From Closterium sp. NIES-65 (taxonomy: Eukaryota; Streptophyta; Zygnematophyceae; Desmidiales; Closteriaceae): 64,000 bases of DNA. A program made the translations under genes and the position numbers. Under the pieces are notes generated by a model. That model was not told where the DNA came from and searched no databases. It saw only the letters and a list, made by a program, of their open reading frames with translations. Location of the stretch: assembly GCA_948144175.1 (NCBI GenBank), contig CANXME010002192.1, positions 2,294,001 through 2,358,000 on the forward strand. Reading direction: 5' to 3'. Shown piece after piece: positions 24,101 through 32,435 of this stretch (positions within the stretch are counted from its first letter, which is position 1; every line of letters starts with the position of its first letter).

Positions 24101-26424
24101 GCACCCCCAGCAGCAGCACCCCCAAGCTCAGCACCCCCCGGCCTCGCACCCCCAGGCTCAGCACCCCCAGCAGCAGCACCCCCAAGCTCAGCACCCGCAG
24201 GCGTAGCACCCCCAGACTCTGCACCCGCAGCAGGACCAGACTCAGTAGCAACCTCGACTGGCTCGACTGTGTCTACCTGGGACACACCTGAAGGGGCAGG
24301 AACCTGAGGGGGGAGGGGGTCTACCGGGGGGGGAACTGGCACCAGGAAGTCCGGTGGGGGGGGGAGGGAAGTAGTACGGTAGGGGAAGAGGCGGTAGAAG
24401 GGGACTGACTCGTCGAACGTGACGTCCTGGGAGGACAGAACACGACGAGAGGAGGGGTGGTAGAACTGCCACCCTGGAGCGTCAAGGGGGAAGCCAAGGA
24501 AGACACAGGGAGCAGCACGGGGGGACAGCTTGTCCGCAGACAAGTCGCGGACAAACGCCCGAGATCCCCAGACACGGAACGCAGACGCATCGCCGACCTT
24601 CCCCGTCCACAGTAACACTGGGGACATCGCGGGCCGAGAGACCCTGGGGTGAAGGTTGAGCTGATGCGCCGCGTACCGAACCGCAAACGGCCACAGAAAA
24701 TGGGGGGCAGCCGCATGCATCATGGACGTACGAGCGACATCCATGACCATGCCAATGCGGCGCTCAGCAATCCCATTTTGCTGTGGAGAGTCCGGAAGCG
24801 TAAAGGTCTGGCGGATCCCCTGTGCACGACAGTAGTCTCGCAGAAGGCGAGAGGAGAACTCCCCACCTCGGTCAGAGTGCAGACGCAGAACAGGAAAGTC
24901 TGAGCCGAAGCTCCTCCTGAGCTGGAGACGAGCCTCGCGGATCCAGTCGATCAGCACCTCAGTGACAGCACCCTTGCTGCGCAAGGGGAAGACCGAGGTG
25001 TAACGCGAGTAGTCGTCAACCACCAACAGGAAGTAGCGCTCGTGACCCTGCCCACGGACGGGGGCCGGGCCCCACACGTCCATGTGAAGCGTCTGCAGAG
25101 GAGCCTCTGTCGGGGGAAACTGGGAGGAGTGAGGAGCAGCCCTGAGGCGCCCCTCGACACAGGGGACACAGGAAGGTCCTGGTCCCGAAGGAAGGGGAGG
25201 GAGAGACTGGGGAAGACCAGAGACAAGGACACGGGAAGCCATGCCCCGAAGACGGGGCAAGGAGGGGTGGCCTAGACGGTGGTGCCACAGAAGAGTCTCG
25301 TGAGACAGGAGGCGACACGAACAGGGGGCAGACTCAGGACCAGACCTGGACGCAGCAGCAAACACCTGACCCGACGCTGCTACCTGACCGGACGCGGGGA
25401 CAGGAGGAGACTCAGTGGTCAGGGTGTAGAGGCTCGACCCCGGCCGACGCGAGAACGTGGCCAGGTGCCGGCCTGTGCGTGCGTCCGTGCAGTGGGTCAC
25501 CCGCTGACTCGCAGGAGTGAACTGGTGAACCCCCGCATCCTGTAGGTCTGCACCACTCACCAAGTTCGTCGAGAACGAGGGGAGGTAAAGGCCAGACAGG
25601 GTGCCCGAGGGGGCAGCCGGACACGGGAGGACAGTGGAGAAGTGAGCGAGGACAGGACCCCCAGAGGGGTCAGCCAGGGAGACAGCAACCGGCCGACCAA
25701 GCGGCGTGAGTGTGGTGCGGTCCCGAAAGAAGGAGCGAGAAGCCCCAGAGTCAAGTGTAAAGGTGAGGGAGGCCGAAGCCAACGCGGTACCTGAGAGCGC
25801 AGCCTCACCCGCACCTGAGGAAGCAGACTCACTAGCACCTAGAGCAGCAGCCGCACCTGTACCTGGAGCAGGAGACTCACTAGCACCCAGAGCAGCAGCC
25901 TCACCAGTAGCTAGAGCAGCAGGTCCTATACCTGGGCCAGGCGGGACGCACAGGTGACCGGCACTAGTAGGCAATGCATACATGGCAGTGAGAATAGCAT
26001 CATAGTCAAGAGCATATATATCTACCCTCTGCCTAAGCAACTCCACCCAGTCGGGAAGCTCAGCCTCGTCGCCAAACACGGTACGCCAGGCGTCGCTCAG
26101 ACGGGCGAAGCAGCGGGACGGTGTATGACTACGTGTCCCACAAGGCTGACCAGTCCGAGTACCAGTGCGAATCACGTAAGAGCAGCGAACAGCACTGAGA
26201 GACCCTCCACTCTGAGCGTACCACTCACGAAGCTGGCGAGGCGCGAGAGACACGCGAGAGGGTCGCGGGAGCTGCATCTGGCCGCCACCACGAGTAGAAG
26301 CAGTAGGAGTGGAAGTAGGAGTAGCGTCGCCACCCCTACAGCCCCAACCAGCGTACCACTCACGCAGCTGCTGGGGCGTGAGGGACTCACGCAGGCGTCG
26401 CTGGGGCTGCATCTGGCTCCGCAA
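21169..26424 (-). CDS. C2 pol polyprotein (PR-INT-RT-RH)
   Basis: An open frame of 1,751 codons. It begins with a REWYAG-type gag/pol linker and a Cys/His segment, then has protease (TLDSGASRSFF, ~25750), GAG-pre-integrase (LLWHHRLGHPSL), and integrase core (HSDRGGEFSS, SPQQNGIAERR, ~24760-24880). A long GGAEPGG/GAAEPGG spacer (~23730-24240) is followed by reverse transcriptase (ARYVARGFSQRQ, YILVYVDDLVFA, ~22130-22540) and RNase H with the full series ADASWADDQATQ, SSCEAEIYAGAMAAQELRW, YVDNKAMLALC (~21200-21700). It is the longest pol frame of this family in the window. Confidence 0.88.
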   Translation of the reverse strand: MRSQMQPQRRLRESLTPQQLREWYAGWGCRGGDATPTSTPTASTRGGGQMQLPRPSRVSLAPRQLREWYAQSGGSLSAVRCSYVIRTGTRTGQPCGTRSHTPSRCFARLSDAWRTVFGDEAELPDWVELLRQRVDIYALDYDAILTAMYALPTSAGHLCVPPGPGIGPAALATGEAAALGASESPAPGTGAAAALGASESASSGAGEAALSGTALASASLTFTLDSGASRSFFRDRTTLTPLGRPVAVSLADPSGGPVLAHFSTVLPCPAAPSGTLSGLYLPSFSTNLVSGADLQDAGVHQFTPASQRVTHCTDARTGRHLATFSRRPGSSLYTLTTESPPVPASGQVAASGQVFAAASRSGPESAPCSCRLLSHETLLWHHRLGHPSLPRLRGMASRVLVSGLPQSLPPLPSGPGPSCVPCVEGRLRAAPHSSQFPPTEAPLQTLHMDVWGPAPVRGQGHERYFLLVVDDYSRYTSVFPLRSKGAVTEVLIDWIREARLQLRRSFGSDFPVLRLHSDRGGEFSSRLLRDYCRAQGIRQTFTLPDSPQQNGIAERRIGMVMDVARTSMMHAAAPHFLWPFAVRYAAHQLNLHPRVSRPAMSPVLLWTGKVGDASAFRVWGSRAFVRDLSADKLSPRAAPCVFLGFPLDAPGWQFYHPSSRRVLSSQDVTFDESVPFYRLFPYRTTSLPPPPDFLVPVPPPVDPLPPQVPAPSGVSQVDTVEPVEVATESGPAAGAESGGATPAGAELGGAAAGGAEPGGARPGGAELGGAAAGGAEPGGATSGAAEPGGAEPGGAGPATCWAGAALSIGAAASGLLAAGGVLLELELLRLLRVLPVPELHGPASPTGAGATESGGAESGAAEPGGAESGAAEPGGATSGAAVPGGAESGAAEPGVSPAAASRREPLSPQELREWFARRWRSAAGAGASSTVEGAGAAGPGAAGPAGPSGAGAAEGVGAETTAVCPGGGSAAGAAGGPAAGGVGGAGAVAEGAGALPAESGAAARPRPYFVPLLQQVLGLSPSVECPQPVQSQSLLEPSSPLPAPSPYTGPTGGLAERREPASRPASPVRAARASGRGSRQRPPPVPGTHRMSLRPSTAPLRAPLPSPPESSLPALADPESDSLRAASPTVTRLLATVVTDPSFESTAASALVAELVDFAARCRLDYAASLVAESASVCPPSVGGECALGTDVLEDRQEELQCLAAASPHLASVLLAPEGDPDALDIPTPRSYAEAVEGPYSSQWQAAMDAEMASWKSTGTYVDAVPPPGANIVSGMWIFRVKRPPGSPPVFKARYVARGFSQRQGVDYFQTFSPTPKMTTLRVLLHIAAQRDYELHSLDFSTAFLQGSLHEEIWLRRPPGFTGTFPPGTQWSLRRPVYGLRQAPREWHDTLRTTLAALGFAPSTADPSLFLRTDTSLPPFYILVYVDDLVFATADTAGLAYVKSELLKRHTCTDLGELRSYLGLQITRDRARRTITLTQSHMVQQVLQRFGFTYSSPQATPLPTRHSLSALPSDESVESSGPYAELVGCLMYLMTCTRPDLAYPLSILARYVAPGRHRPEHMTAAKRVLRYLCSTSGMGLVLGGRSPVVLTGHADASWADDQATQRSSQGYTFSLGSGSVSWRSTRSSSVLGSSCEAEIYAGAMAAQELRWLTYLLTDLGEPPRSPPVLYVDNKAMLALCREQRLEHRTKHIALRYFLARELQQRGQLRLAYVASEANTADVFTKALAPCDHQRFCTQLGLVPVLPHLLSS

Positions 26425-27841
26425 GTAGAAGCAGGAGCAGGACTAGCAGCAGGAAGGCAGGCAGCCAGGCAAGCCAAAAGGCAGGCAGGCAGGCAAGCAG
26501 GCGACGCGCAGCGTGCTAGCAGGGCAAGAGCTCACCAGTGGTGGGAAGAGTAGGCTCGGTGACTCAGCGGCTCGGCAGCTCGGCGGCTCGGCGGCTCGGG
26601 CGACTCGGGCGGCTCGGCTGCAAGGCGGCTCGGCAGCAACTGCAGCTCAGCAGCATGGTGACTCGGCGGCTCGGCTGTGGGGCGGCTCGGCTGCTGCAGG
26701 TGAGCGATGAAGGAGGAGGAGAAGCAGGGGAGGCCACACACCTGCCACCCCTCTGCTGGCCTCTCCCGTCGCCTGTCGAGGCGACCTGAGGGGGCCGCTG
26801 GCGGCCCCCGAAGGAGCCGCGACGGGCGACGGGAAAAGGGGGGGGTGGGTGGTGGGGGCCGGTAGGTGCAGCGGCGGGGCCAGCAGGTGCAGTTGCGGGG
26901 CCGGTAGAAGGGGACGGCAGCCTGGGCGGTCGTGGGCGGCTCACGCTGGGCGGGTGCACGGGCGGCTCGGCGGGCGGCGTACAGGCAGCTCACGGGCGGC
27001 TGCGACGGGCGGCTCGCGGGCGTCGGGCGCTAGGGCGCTGGGGCGATGACGGGCGGCGCTCAGGCGTCAGGGCGGGCGGTCGTCAGAGCGCTAGGGCGGG
27101 CGGCGCTCAGGCGTCAGGGCGGGCGGCCGTCAGGGCGCTAGGGCGGGCGGCGCTCGGGCGCTAGGGCGGGCGGCGCTCGGGCGCTAGGGCGGGCGGCCGT
27201 CAGGGCGCTAGGGCGGGCTGCGCTCGGGCGCTAGGGCGGGCGGCGCTCGGGTGCTAGGGCGGGCGGCCGACAGGGCGCTAGGGCGGGCGGCCGTTAGGGC
27301 GCTAGGGCGAGCGGCGCACGGGCGCTAGGGCGGGCGGCCGTCAGGGCGCTAGGGCGGGCGGCGCTCGGGCGCTAGGGCGGGCGGCGCTCGGGCGCTAGGG
27401 CGGGCGGCCGTCAGGGCGCTAGGGCGGGCGGCCGTCAGGGCGCTAGGGCGAGCGGCGCTAGGGCGGGCGGCGCTCGGGCGCTAGGGCGGGCGGCCGTCAG
27501 GGCGCTAGGGCGGGCGGCGCTCGGGCGCTAGGGCGGGCGGCGCTCGGGCGCTAGGGCGGGCGGCCGTCAGGGCGCTAGGGCGGGCGGCGCTCGGGCGCTA
27601 GGGCGGGCGGCGCTCGGGCGCTAGGGCGGGCGGCCGTCAGGGCGCTAGGGCGGGCGGCCGTCAGGGCGCAAGGGCAGCGGCGCTCGGGCGCTAGGGCGGG
27701 CGGCCTTCAGAGCACTAGGGCAGATCGAAAAAAAAGAAGTACTAGGGCCCGGAGCGCGCTCCGGGCAGGAAAAAAAAAGGTTAAGAGGTAGCGGTGGTGG
27801 GCCCTACGAACAGTTCCCACAGGGGAACCTGCTCGATACCA
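26425..27841 (-). repeat. C2 leader with 23-24-bp GC-rich tandem array
   Basis: This is the untranslated stretch between the C2 5' LTR and pol. From about 27000 to 27720 it is an array of alternating 23- and 24-bp units around GGGCGCTAGGGCGGGCGGC, with some thirty units by eye. CGGCTCGG-type and GGCAGGCA-type simple repeats follow nearer pol. Open frames here are low-complexity artefacts. Confidence 0.82.
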
Positions 27842-27973
27842 TGTGAGAATAAGCGAACAGGAATGAATGAACTAGCAGTGAAATGAGTACAAGTAGGAAA
27901 CCCTAGAATTGTGTACCCCCTATAGGCTAACCCACTGTAGCCTACACAAGCAGAACATATATAATGTTTGACA
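27842..27973 (-). repeat. C2 5' LTR (right)
   Basis: A 132-bp copy identical by eye to the left LTR. The primer-binding site complement GCTCGATACCA abuts it on the left, and the duplicated CAGAT follows on the right. Confidence 0.92.
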
Positions 27974-27978
27974 CAGAT

Positions 27979-28196
27979 TACACCGTATACACCACTGTCC
28001 GCGCTGTCGGTGCCGTATAATAGGTATGTCGGTGGGAAAAGTAGGAAATAAGAGAAATAAATAGAAGGCTCTAGAAAATAGAATAGTAGGCCGATTGAGA
28101 TGAGATAAAGACCAAAATAAAGAGGAGAAAAGGGAAAATATGATAACGGAAAAATATAATAGTGAGAAAATATTATAACGGGGACGTCCTCTCACA
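27979..28196 (-). repeat. Chromovirus right LTR, part 2
   Basis: The remaining 218 bp of the G2 5' LTR. With part 1 it totals 402 bp, equal to the middle LTR. It ends CTCTCACA, followed by the outer duplication AGGGG, after which the Plavaka-type gene resumes. It carries a few substitutions relative to the other two LTRs. Confidence 0.92.
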
Positions 28197-29511
28197 AGGG
28201 GAAAGGCGGGAGAGTTAAGGGCGTTGCAGGTCAGAGCTTTCCGGTTTTACGCCATGTTCTACAAGTCGTTTTTGGGAGTGGCGGCGCACACCCGCGATAC
28301 GTTGAAAGCGGCGAGGCAACATGCCGTCGCGTAAGTTTGGTGGTTGGACACAGGTGGTGTTGGCAATCTTTGTGCAGTTAGTACCGTGTGCACTGCAGTC
28401 TGGTGTCAGAACCTATGCGCTAAACCACAGTTTGAATTGCAGGTTGATGGAGCTGCTTCCCGTCGCTTTCCCGGACCAGGCGTCAAAGTGGGAAATTCCC
28501 AAGATCCACATGATAAAGCATCTTCTCGAGAACGTGGAAGCAAGGGGGATGCCACACCACTACAGCACGGAGATGTGGGAGCGAACACATAAGGGGACAG
28601 TGAAGGGTCCCGTGAGGGGGAGCAACTGGGCCGACATTCCTCGGAGAATTGTGGATGAGGAGATGCAGCGTGAGATCTACAGAGAAGTGGCGGCAGATGC
28701 GGGAGGAGGTCGGCAGTATGTATCAGCGCTGCGTATGGTGAGTGATAGGTTGCTAGCTGGACCAGGGGAATAGCGCAGGGCAATGAATGACCTGATTTCG
28801 GTGGGCGGTTTTTATGCATTCTGATGCAATACATGCTGCCTTGCCGGTGGTTGCGTGCGGCAGGCCGTGGAAGAGCTAGCGCCTGTGCTGACGAAGAAGT
28901 ACAGGATCATGCACCTCGCATGCAGCGGGGACAGTGTGTTTGCATAGTACGCAGCAGTACACGGGGATCAGATGGCAGGCCTACCTGGTCAGCTGAGGCA
29001 GATGCAGATGGCGTGTGACAGTGTGCAGGTAATTGAGCGTATGGTGAGCAGAATCGCAGCTTTGGTATGCGGAATGTGTGTGAGTGCCTGACAGTCTTCA
29101 ATTGTATGTGGTGCTTGCCTTCGCTTGCAGACACACACAGCATTGGCCATACCACGAACACAGGGGGGTGTGCTGGTGGCGAAGGGGACGTTCGTAAAGG
29201 CATCCCCGCAAGAGAAGCTGTTCTCAGATGTGGCACTGTTGGCTCGGGGAGGCGGAGATTGGTTCGCTAGATGCCTGTGTATTTTCAAGGCGTTGAACGC
29301 GGAGGGCAAGTGGATTGGGTGTGCGTACGTAAGGTACTACTAAGCAGCCGGGCAGTGTCCCATCACAACGTGTACCCAGTTGCATCCAGCTCGTCAGAAT
29401 GTGCGGTTCGCAGTGGTGCTGTTGAAGAGCCTCCATAGGGTTGTACACGTATGCCCATCTTACAGCAACCCACGTGTGTTGGTGGTGAACAAGTTTCTAC
29501 TCTGCGAGTAA
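28197..29511 (+). pseudogene. Plavaka-type transposase gene, 3' part
   Basis: This continues the gene broken at 2340. After the duplicated AGGGG, the frame resumes in the same phase (KAGELRALQV...), so the two halves are one gene. Inferred exons are to 28330, 28443-28737, 28864-29028 and 29131-29511, with donors GTAAGT, GTGAGT and GTAATT, acceptors ending in CAG, and phases that agree. The 28443 exon carries the family block IPKIHMIKHLLENVE, then HHYSTEMWERTHKGTVKG and RGSNWADIPRRI; the Glu in STE is the probable third catalytic acid. The last exon ends with the C-terminal block VVLLKSLHRVVHVCPSYS and VLVVNKFLL seen in Plavaka proteins. In-frame stops at 28945-28947 (TAG) and 29341-29343 (TAA) show decay beyond the insertion. 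Short introns of 112, 126 and 102 bp are in keeping with the 5' half. Confidence 0.8.
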
Positions 29512-30095
29512 TAGGAGTAGGGGCTTTTATCTGGAAATGTGGGATGGGTTTTGGTTACAATAACAGTAGGGGGGAATTGTGGGGTACTGACGTTGAGGGG
29601 TGGAGGCGTAGGAGGTAACGGAAGTCGAGTGTGGAACAGAACAGGCAGTCGGTCTCGTGCTTTGCCTTGTTGTGCATGTTTTGTGGGATTGTGGGAATGT
29701 CAAAATGGTTGGCATACAGGTAATTTGGTGGGCGGTGTTGGGTTTATGATAATGGCTGTAAGGGATTATGTTAGCATGGTGTTTTATTCGGGTTGACGGT
29801 TTGCCAAGTTCATGTTGGTTTTGTAATGCAAGTACACTGTGGTTACGGAATCATATGGGATATGTGGCAGGGGCTATTGGTTCGACGTTCGGATTTCAAG
29901 TGTTTGTGACTGGTAGCTGCGACCTGTGTGACGTGGACGACATCCGAGAATGCAATTTTTGGCCAATGGAAACTGCACATGTGCACCTGGCAAGCAGTGG
30001 TCAGAGAGCATTTTGGGGCGATTCTGTGTTTGTGGCTGTGTGGAGCCGATACAAGGTAGCACAGCTGGAGGCAAAGCGTACGGTTTCGGAATGAG
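29512..30095 (+). other. Spacer between the two transposase genes
   Basis: No supported gene. The sequence is G/T-rich on the plus strand with open frames that match nothing I recognise. It could hold the 3' end of the Plavaka-type transposon and the 5' exons of the pogo-like gene. I could not find a terminal inverted repeat or a convincing helix-turn-helix domain. Confidence 0.5.
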
Positions 30096-30934
30096 GTGGC
30101 CTATTTTGGGGAGGTTTGTCATTTCATCTCCACCTACCCACCCGTCGTTGAGTGTATGCTGGTGGCCAGTATGAGCTCGGTGAAGCCCCCCTTGAACGAC
30201 ATCATCCAAAAGTTGAAAGTGCACCCCGACGATGTGTTTTTGTTTGTGGAGATACCGTTTTTGCCAAGCCGTTCGCCTAAGACCAAGATTCCAGGAAGGA
30301 CCGGAACCCCGTGCGACCGGATCATAAGTGTGGGCTTCCTATACAATGTGACGGGGACCTGCAGCACGGTGCCCCTTGTGGTTTTGCGCCATGACGAGCG
30401 CCCAGAAACTAGGCGTAACGGGGAGCCCGCACCGGCGGTGATTGTGCGCTACACGAAGAGTGGTCGGCTCACACCCAAGGTATGTTGGATGATTTTGAGA
30501 GTGGACGGTTTCGCTGATTTTCCGAATGCAGTAGTGGCATGTTGGTGGTGTTGTTGTACGAAACCTTAACTCGGCGCATGAGCTGTCGTGGCTTGGCGTT
30601 GCGCAGGTGTTCACCGAGTTCTTTCCGACGGTCGACGGTGTGCAGCTAAGCCGTGAAAGGAAGACGGTTGTGTTCACCTACAACACCGCGCACCGCATTA
30701 CCGCGAATGACGCGAAGACGACGGTGGAGCACGGTCTGACGGTGGTGTATTTCACGCACACACGCTTTGTGGACCTCACAGACATTGTGCAGTGGTCCAG
30801 CATGCCGTTTTTTGCACGGCGTGGTGGACGCTTTCAAGGCGGAGTATCGTGTTATCCTGGTGAGACGAGCGGTGCGATCGAATCTCTTCCACGAGGATTT
30901 CGATGCGCCCTTTTCTGTGGTGAATTACGCGGTC
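30096..30934 (+). pseudogene. Pogo/Tigger-like (DDE_1) transposase gene, 5' part
   Basis: This resembles the DDE_1 nuclease of pogo/Tigger (Tc1-mariner superfamily) transposases and their domesticated relatives. Seen in order: NDIIQKLKVHPDDVFLFVE (the usual ...PDDiyNaDETG start), a GFLYNVTGTCSTVPLVVL strand pair like 'vllcaNatG..k.PLvVi', an intron (30480-30606, GTATGT...GCGCAG, phase 0 on both sides), then VFTEFFPTVD, VVFTYNTAHRI (the 'lllDNcsaH' position), FVDLTDIVQ and GVVDAFKAEYRVILVRRAV (the 'QPlDqGvi.tFKa.YRr' helix). The frame changes at a T-run near 30810. At all three expected catalytic positions acidic residues seem replaced. An N-terminal DNA-binding domain was not found. The gene is interrupted at 30934 by a small LTR element. 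Confidence 0.62.
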
Positions 30935-31184
30935 TGTCAGAATATATTTGATATATGTTCTGTATAAGCGCATGTAGTTCTAGCTGTAGTGTAGTCCCAT
31001 TATTGTCTTGTGTGGTGCTGCACCACTCCTTGCATGCTTCTCCTCTATTTTTACTTGTCATTCTATAGTTGAACCACTCGTTTTGCTTGGACTTCTACTT
31101 TGCCTAAGGCTAAACCCTAGCTCCTACTCCTAACTAAGCATCCTAAGCCTAAACCTAGTTTCCTAGGTGCTTAGTATCTTGACA
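30935..31184 (+). repeat. LTR 1 of the non-coding element
   Basis: 250 bp, TGTCAGAATATATTTG to GTATCTTGACA. It contains CTAAACCCTAG, a telo-box-like string also seen in other copia LTRs of the window. Confidence 0.9.
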
Positions 31185-32185
31185 TGGTATCAAAGCGTTT
31201 CGATCCTATGCCTACGACGCTTCCGCTCATGGGCCCCTCTGCCCGTTTTTCTGCCCGTCGGTTTTCTGCCCGTCGATTTCGGATCCCGTCGGTTTTCTGC
31301 CCGTCGCGCGCCCCGGGCGCGCGTCGATTTTCTGCTCGTCGCGCGCCCCGGGCGTGCGGCGATTTCGTCCCCGTCGTGCGCCCCGGACGCGCGACAGTTT
31401 CCTGCCCGTTGCGCGCCCCGGGCGTGCGACGGTTTCTGCCCGTCGCGCGCCTTGGACGCGCGACGGGTTCTGCCCGCCAGCGCGCCCTGCTGTCGCCCGC
31501 GCACCTCCTACCCCGCCCCCCCGCCCACCCCCCCCCACCCTTCCCCTTCATCTCCATGCTGCGCGTGCGGCAGTGGGGGGGAGGGTATGGGGGTGGCCTT
31601 TCTCCCACTGCTGCAGCTGCTGCTGAGGGGGGGAGGGTGTGGGGGAAGCCGAGGGAGTGTGGGGGGAGCTGGGGGTGGCGGGTGTGAGTAAGCTACCCCT
31701 CCTCCTTCTCTCTCTCCCACTGCTGCAGCTGCTGCTGAGGGGGGGAGGGTGTGGGGGGAGCCGAGGGAGTGTGGGGGAGCCAAGGGAGTGGCGCTAGTGT
31801 TGTAGAAGGGGTTGTGGGGCAATGGGGGAAGTTGAACGGAGGTAGCCGGCGTGTCGCTAGCAGCGCCAGTAGTCCGGGGCCCTCGTGCTCTCGGTAGCCC
31901 AGCGAGCCTACTACGCCAGTCGCCCGTGGGTCCGTTGCTCTTGCCGCTCCTCGTAGCCGCCGAGCCAGTTACTCCAGTAGTCCGGGGCGCTGTCCCGGTA
32001 GCCACTGTGCCAGCCGCTCCTGTCGCCCGTGTGTCTGCAGCTTCAGCCGCCGCCTCCTATCTCCTCTCCTCTCACAGTTCTTCCCCCTCCTCCTCACTTC
32101 GCCTCTTCTTCTGTTGCGCTCTGCAGGGTGTACAACTTCAGGGGGTGTTCTGCACATGACTATTCCTGCATGCACTTAGGGGGTG

Positions 32186-32435
32186 TGTCAAAATATATTT
32201 GATATATGTTCTGTATAAGCGCATGTAGTTCTAGCTGTAGTGTAGTCCCATTATTGTCCTGTGTGGTGGTGCACCACTCCTTGCGTGCTTCTCCTCTATT
32301 TGTACTTGTCATTCTATAGTTGAGCCACTCCTTTTGCTTGGACTTCTACTTTGCCTAAGGCTAAACCCTAGCTCCTACTCCTAACTAAGCATCCTAAGCC
32401 TAAACCTAGTTTCCTAGGTGCTTAGTATCTTGACA
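32186..32435 (+). repeat. LTR 2 of the non-coding element
   Basis: 250 bp, the same ends as LTR 1 with about seven substitutions. The duplicated target CGGTC follows, then the pogo-like gene. Confidence 0.9.

Larger units (their letters stand above)
20831..27973 (-). mobile_element. Ty1/copia element C2, inserted in the chromovirus LTR
   Basis: A minus-strand copia element flanked by CAGAT (20826-20830 and 27974-27978). The intact target is seen in the other two chromovirus LTRs. Its 132-bp LTRs look identical by eye, so it is very young. The primer site (TGGTATCGAGC on the minus strand) is at ~27831-27841, and a C-rich purine-tract complement lies beside the left LTR. A long GC-rich tandem-repeat leader and a long open pol are present. 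A typical gag N-terminal domain like those of C1, C3 and C4 was not recognised, so I do not call the element whole. Confidence 0.92.
2341..28196 (-). mobile_element. Ty3/gypsy chromovirus in tandem three-LTR form (G1 + G2)
   Basis: This minus-strand LTR retrotransposon is arranged LTR-internal-LTR-internal-LTR. The whole block is bounded by the 5-bp duplication AGGGG (2336-2340 and 28197-28201). LTRs start TGTCACAGG and end CTCTCACA, about 402 bp each. Both internal regions come to 5,234 bp once the C1 insertion is subtracted from the second. Parts in coding order are gag, zinc knuckle, protease, reverse transcriptase, RNase H, integrase and a C-terminal chromodomain, which places it among chromoviruses. 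LTRs differ at only about 1-4 positions, so it is young. Both units are broken (a handful of breaks each), and G2 is further split by copia C1 and C2. Confidence 0.93.
30935..32435 (+). mobile_element. Non-coding LTR retrotransposon (copia-like, non-autonomous)
   Basis: A 1,501-bp element flanked by CGGTC (30930-30934 and 32436-32440). It has 250-bp LTRs (TGTCA...TTGACA), an initiator-Met-type primer site TGGTATCAAAGC at 31185 and a purine tract AGGGGGTG before the 3' LTR. The roughly 1-kb internal part encodes no gag or pol. It holds GC-rich direct repeats (CGTCGCGCGCCCCGGGCGCG-like, ~31230-31470) and GGGGGGAGGGTGTGGGGGAGC-like repeats (~31570-31800). The two LTRs differ at about seven positions (near 3%), so it is older than the other insertions here. 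It probably depends on autonomous copia elements for movement. Confidence 0.88.

Noticed and set aside
27000-27720. The regular 23-24-bp array considered as a CRISPR-like array or a satellite
   Set aside because: Units are contiguous with no unique spacers, and the array sits precisely in the leader of C2.
1777-29343. Reassigned stop codons (TAA/TAG read as glutamine, as in some ulvophyte algae) to explain in-frame TAG/TAA in the Plavaka-type gene and near 61401
   Set aside because: The long open frames of C2 (1,751 codons) and E (1,719 codons) contain no internal TAA/TAG and end at the expected place, so ordinary decay under the standard code is simpler.
29512-30095. Search for terminal inverted repeats of the Plavaka-type transposon and for a helix-turn-helix exon of the pogo-like gene
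   Set aside because: Nothing convincing could be matched by eye against 1-218 or 32924-33316, so no ends or N-terminal domain are claimed.
31100-31125. CTAAACCCTAG in LTRs considered as interstitial telomere repeats
   Set aside because: Only one or two units per LTR. Similar strings in several copia LTRs fit a promoter telo-box at most.
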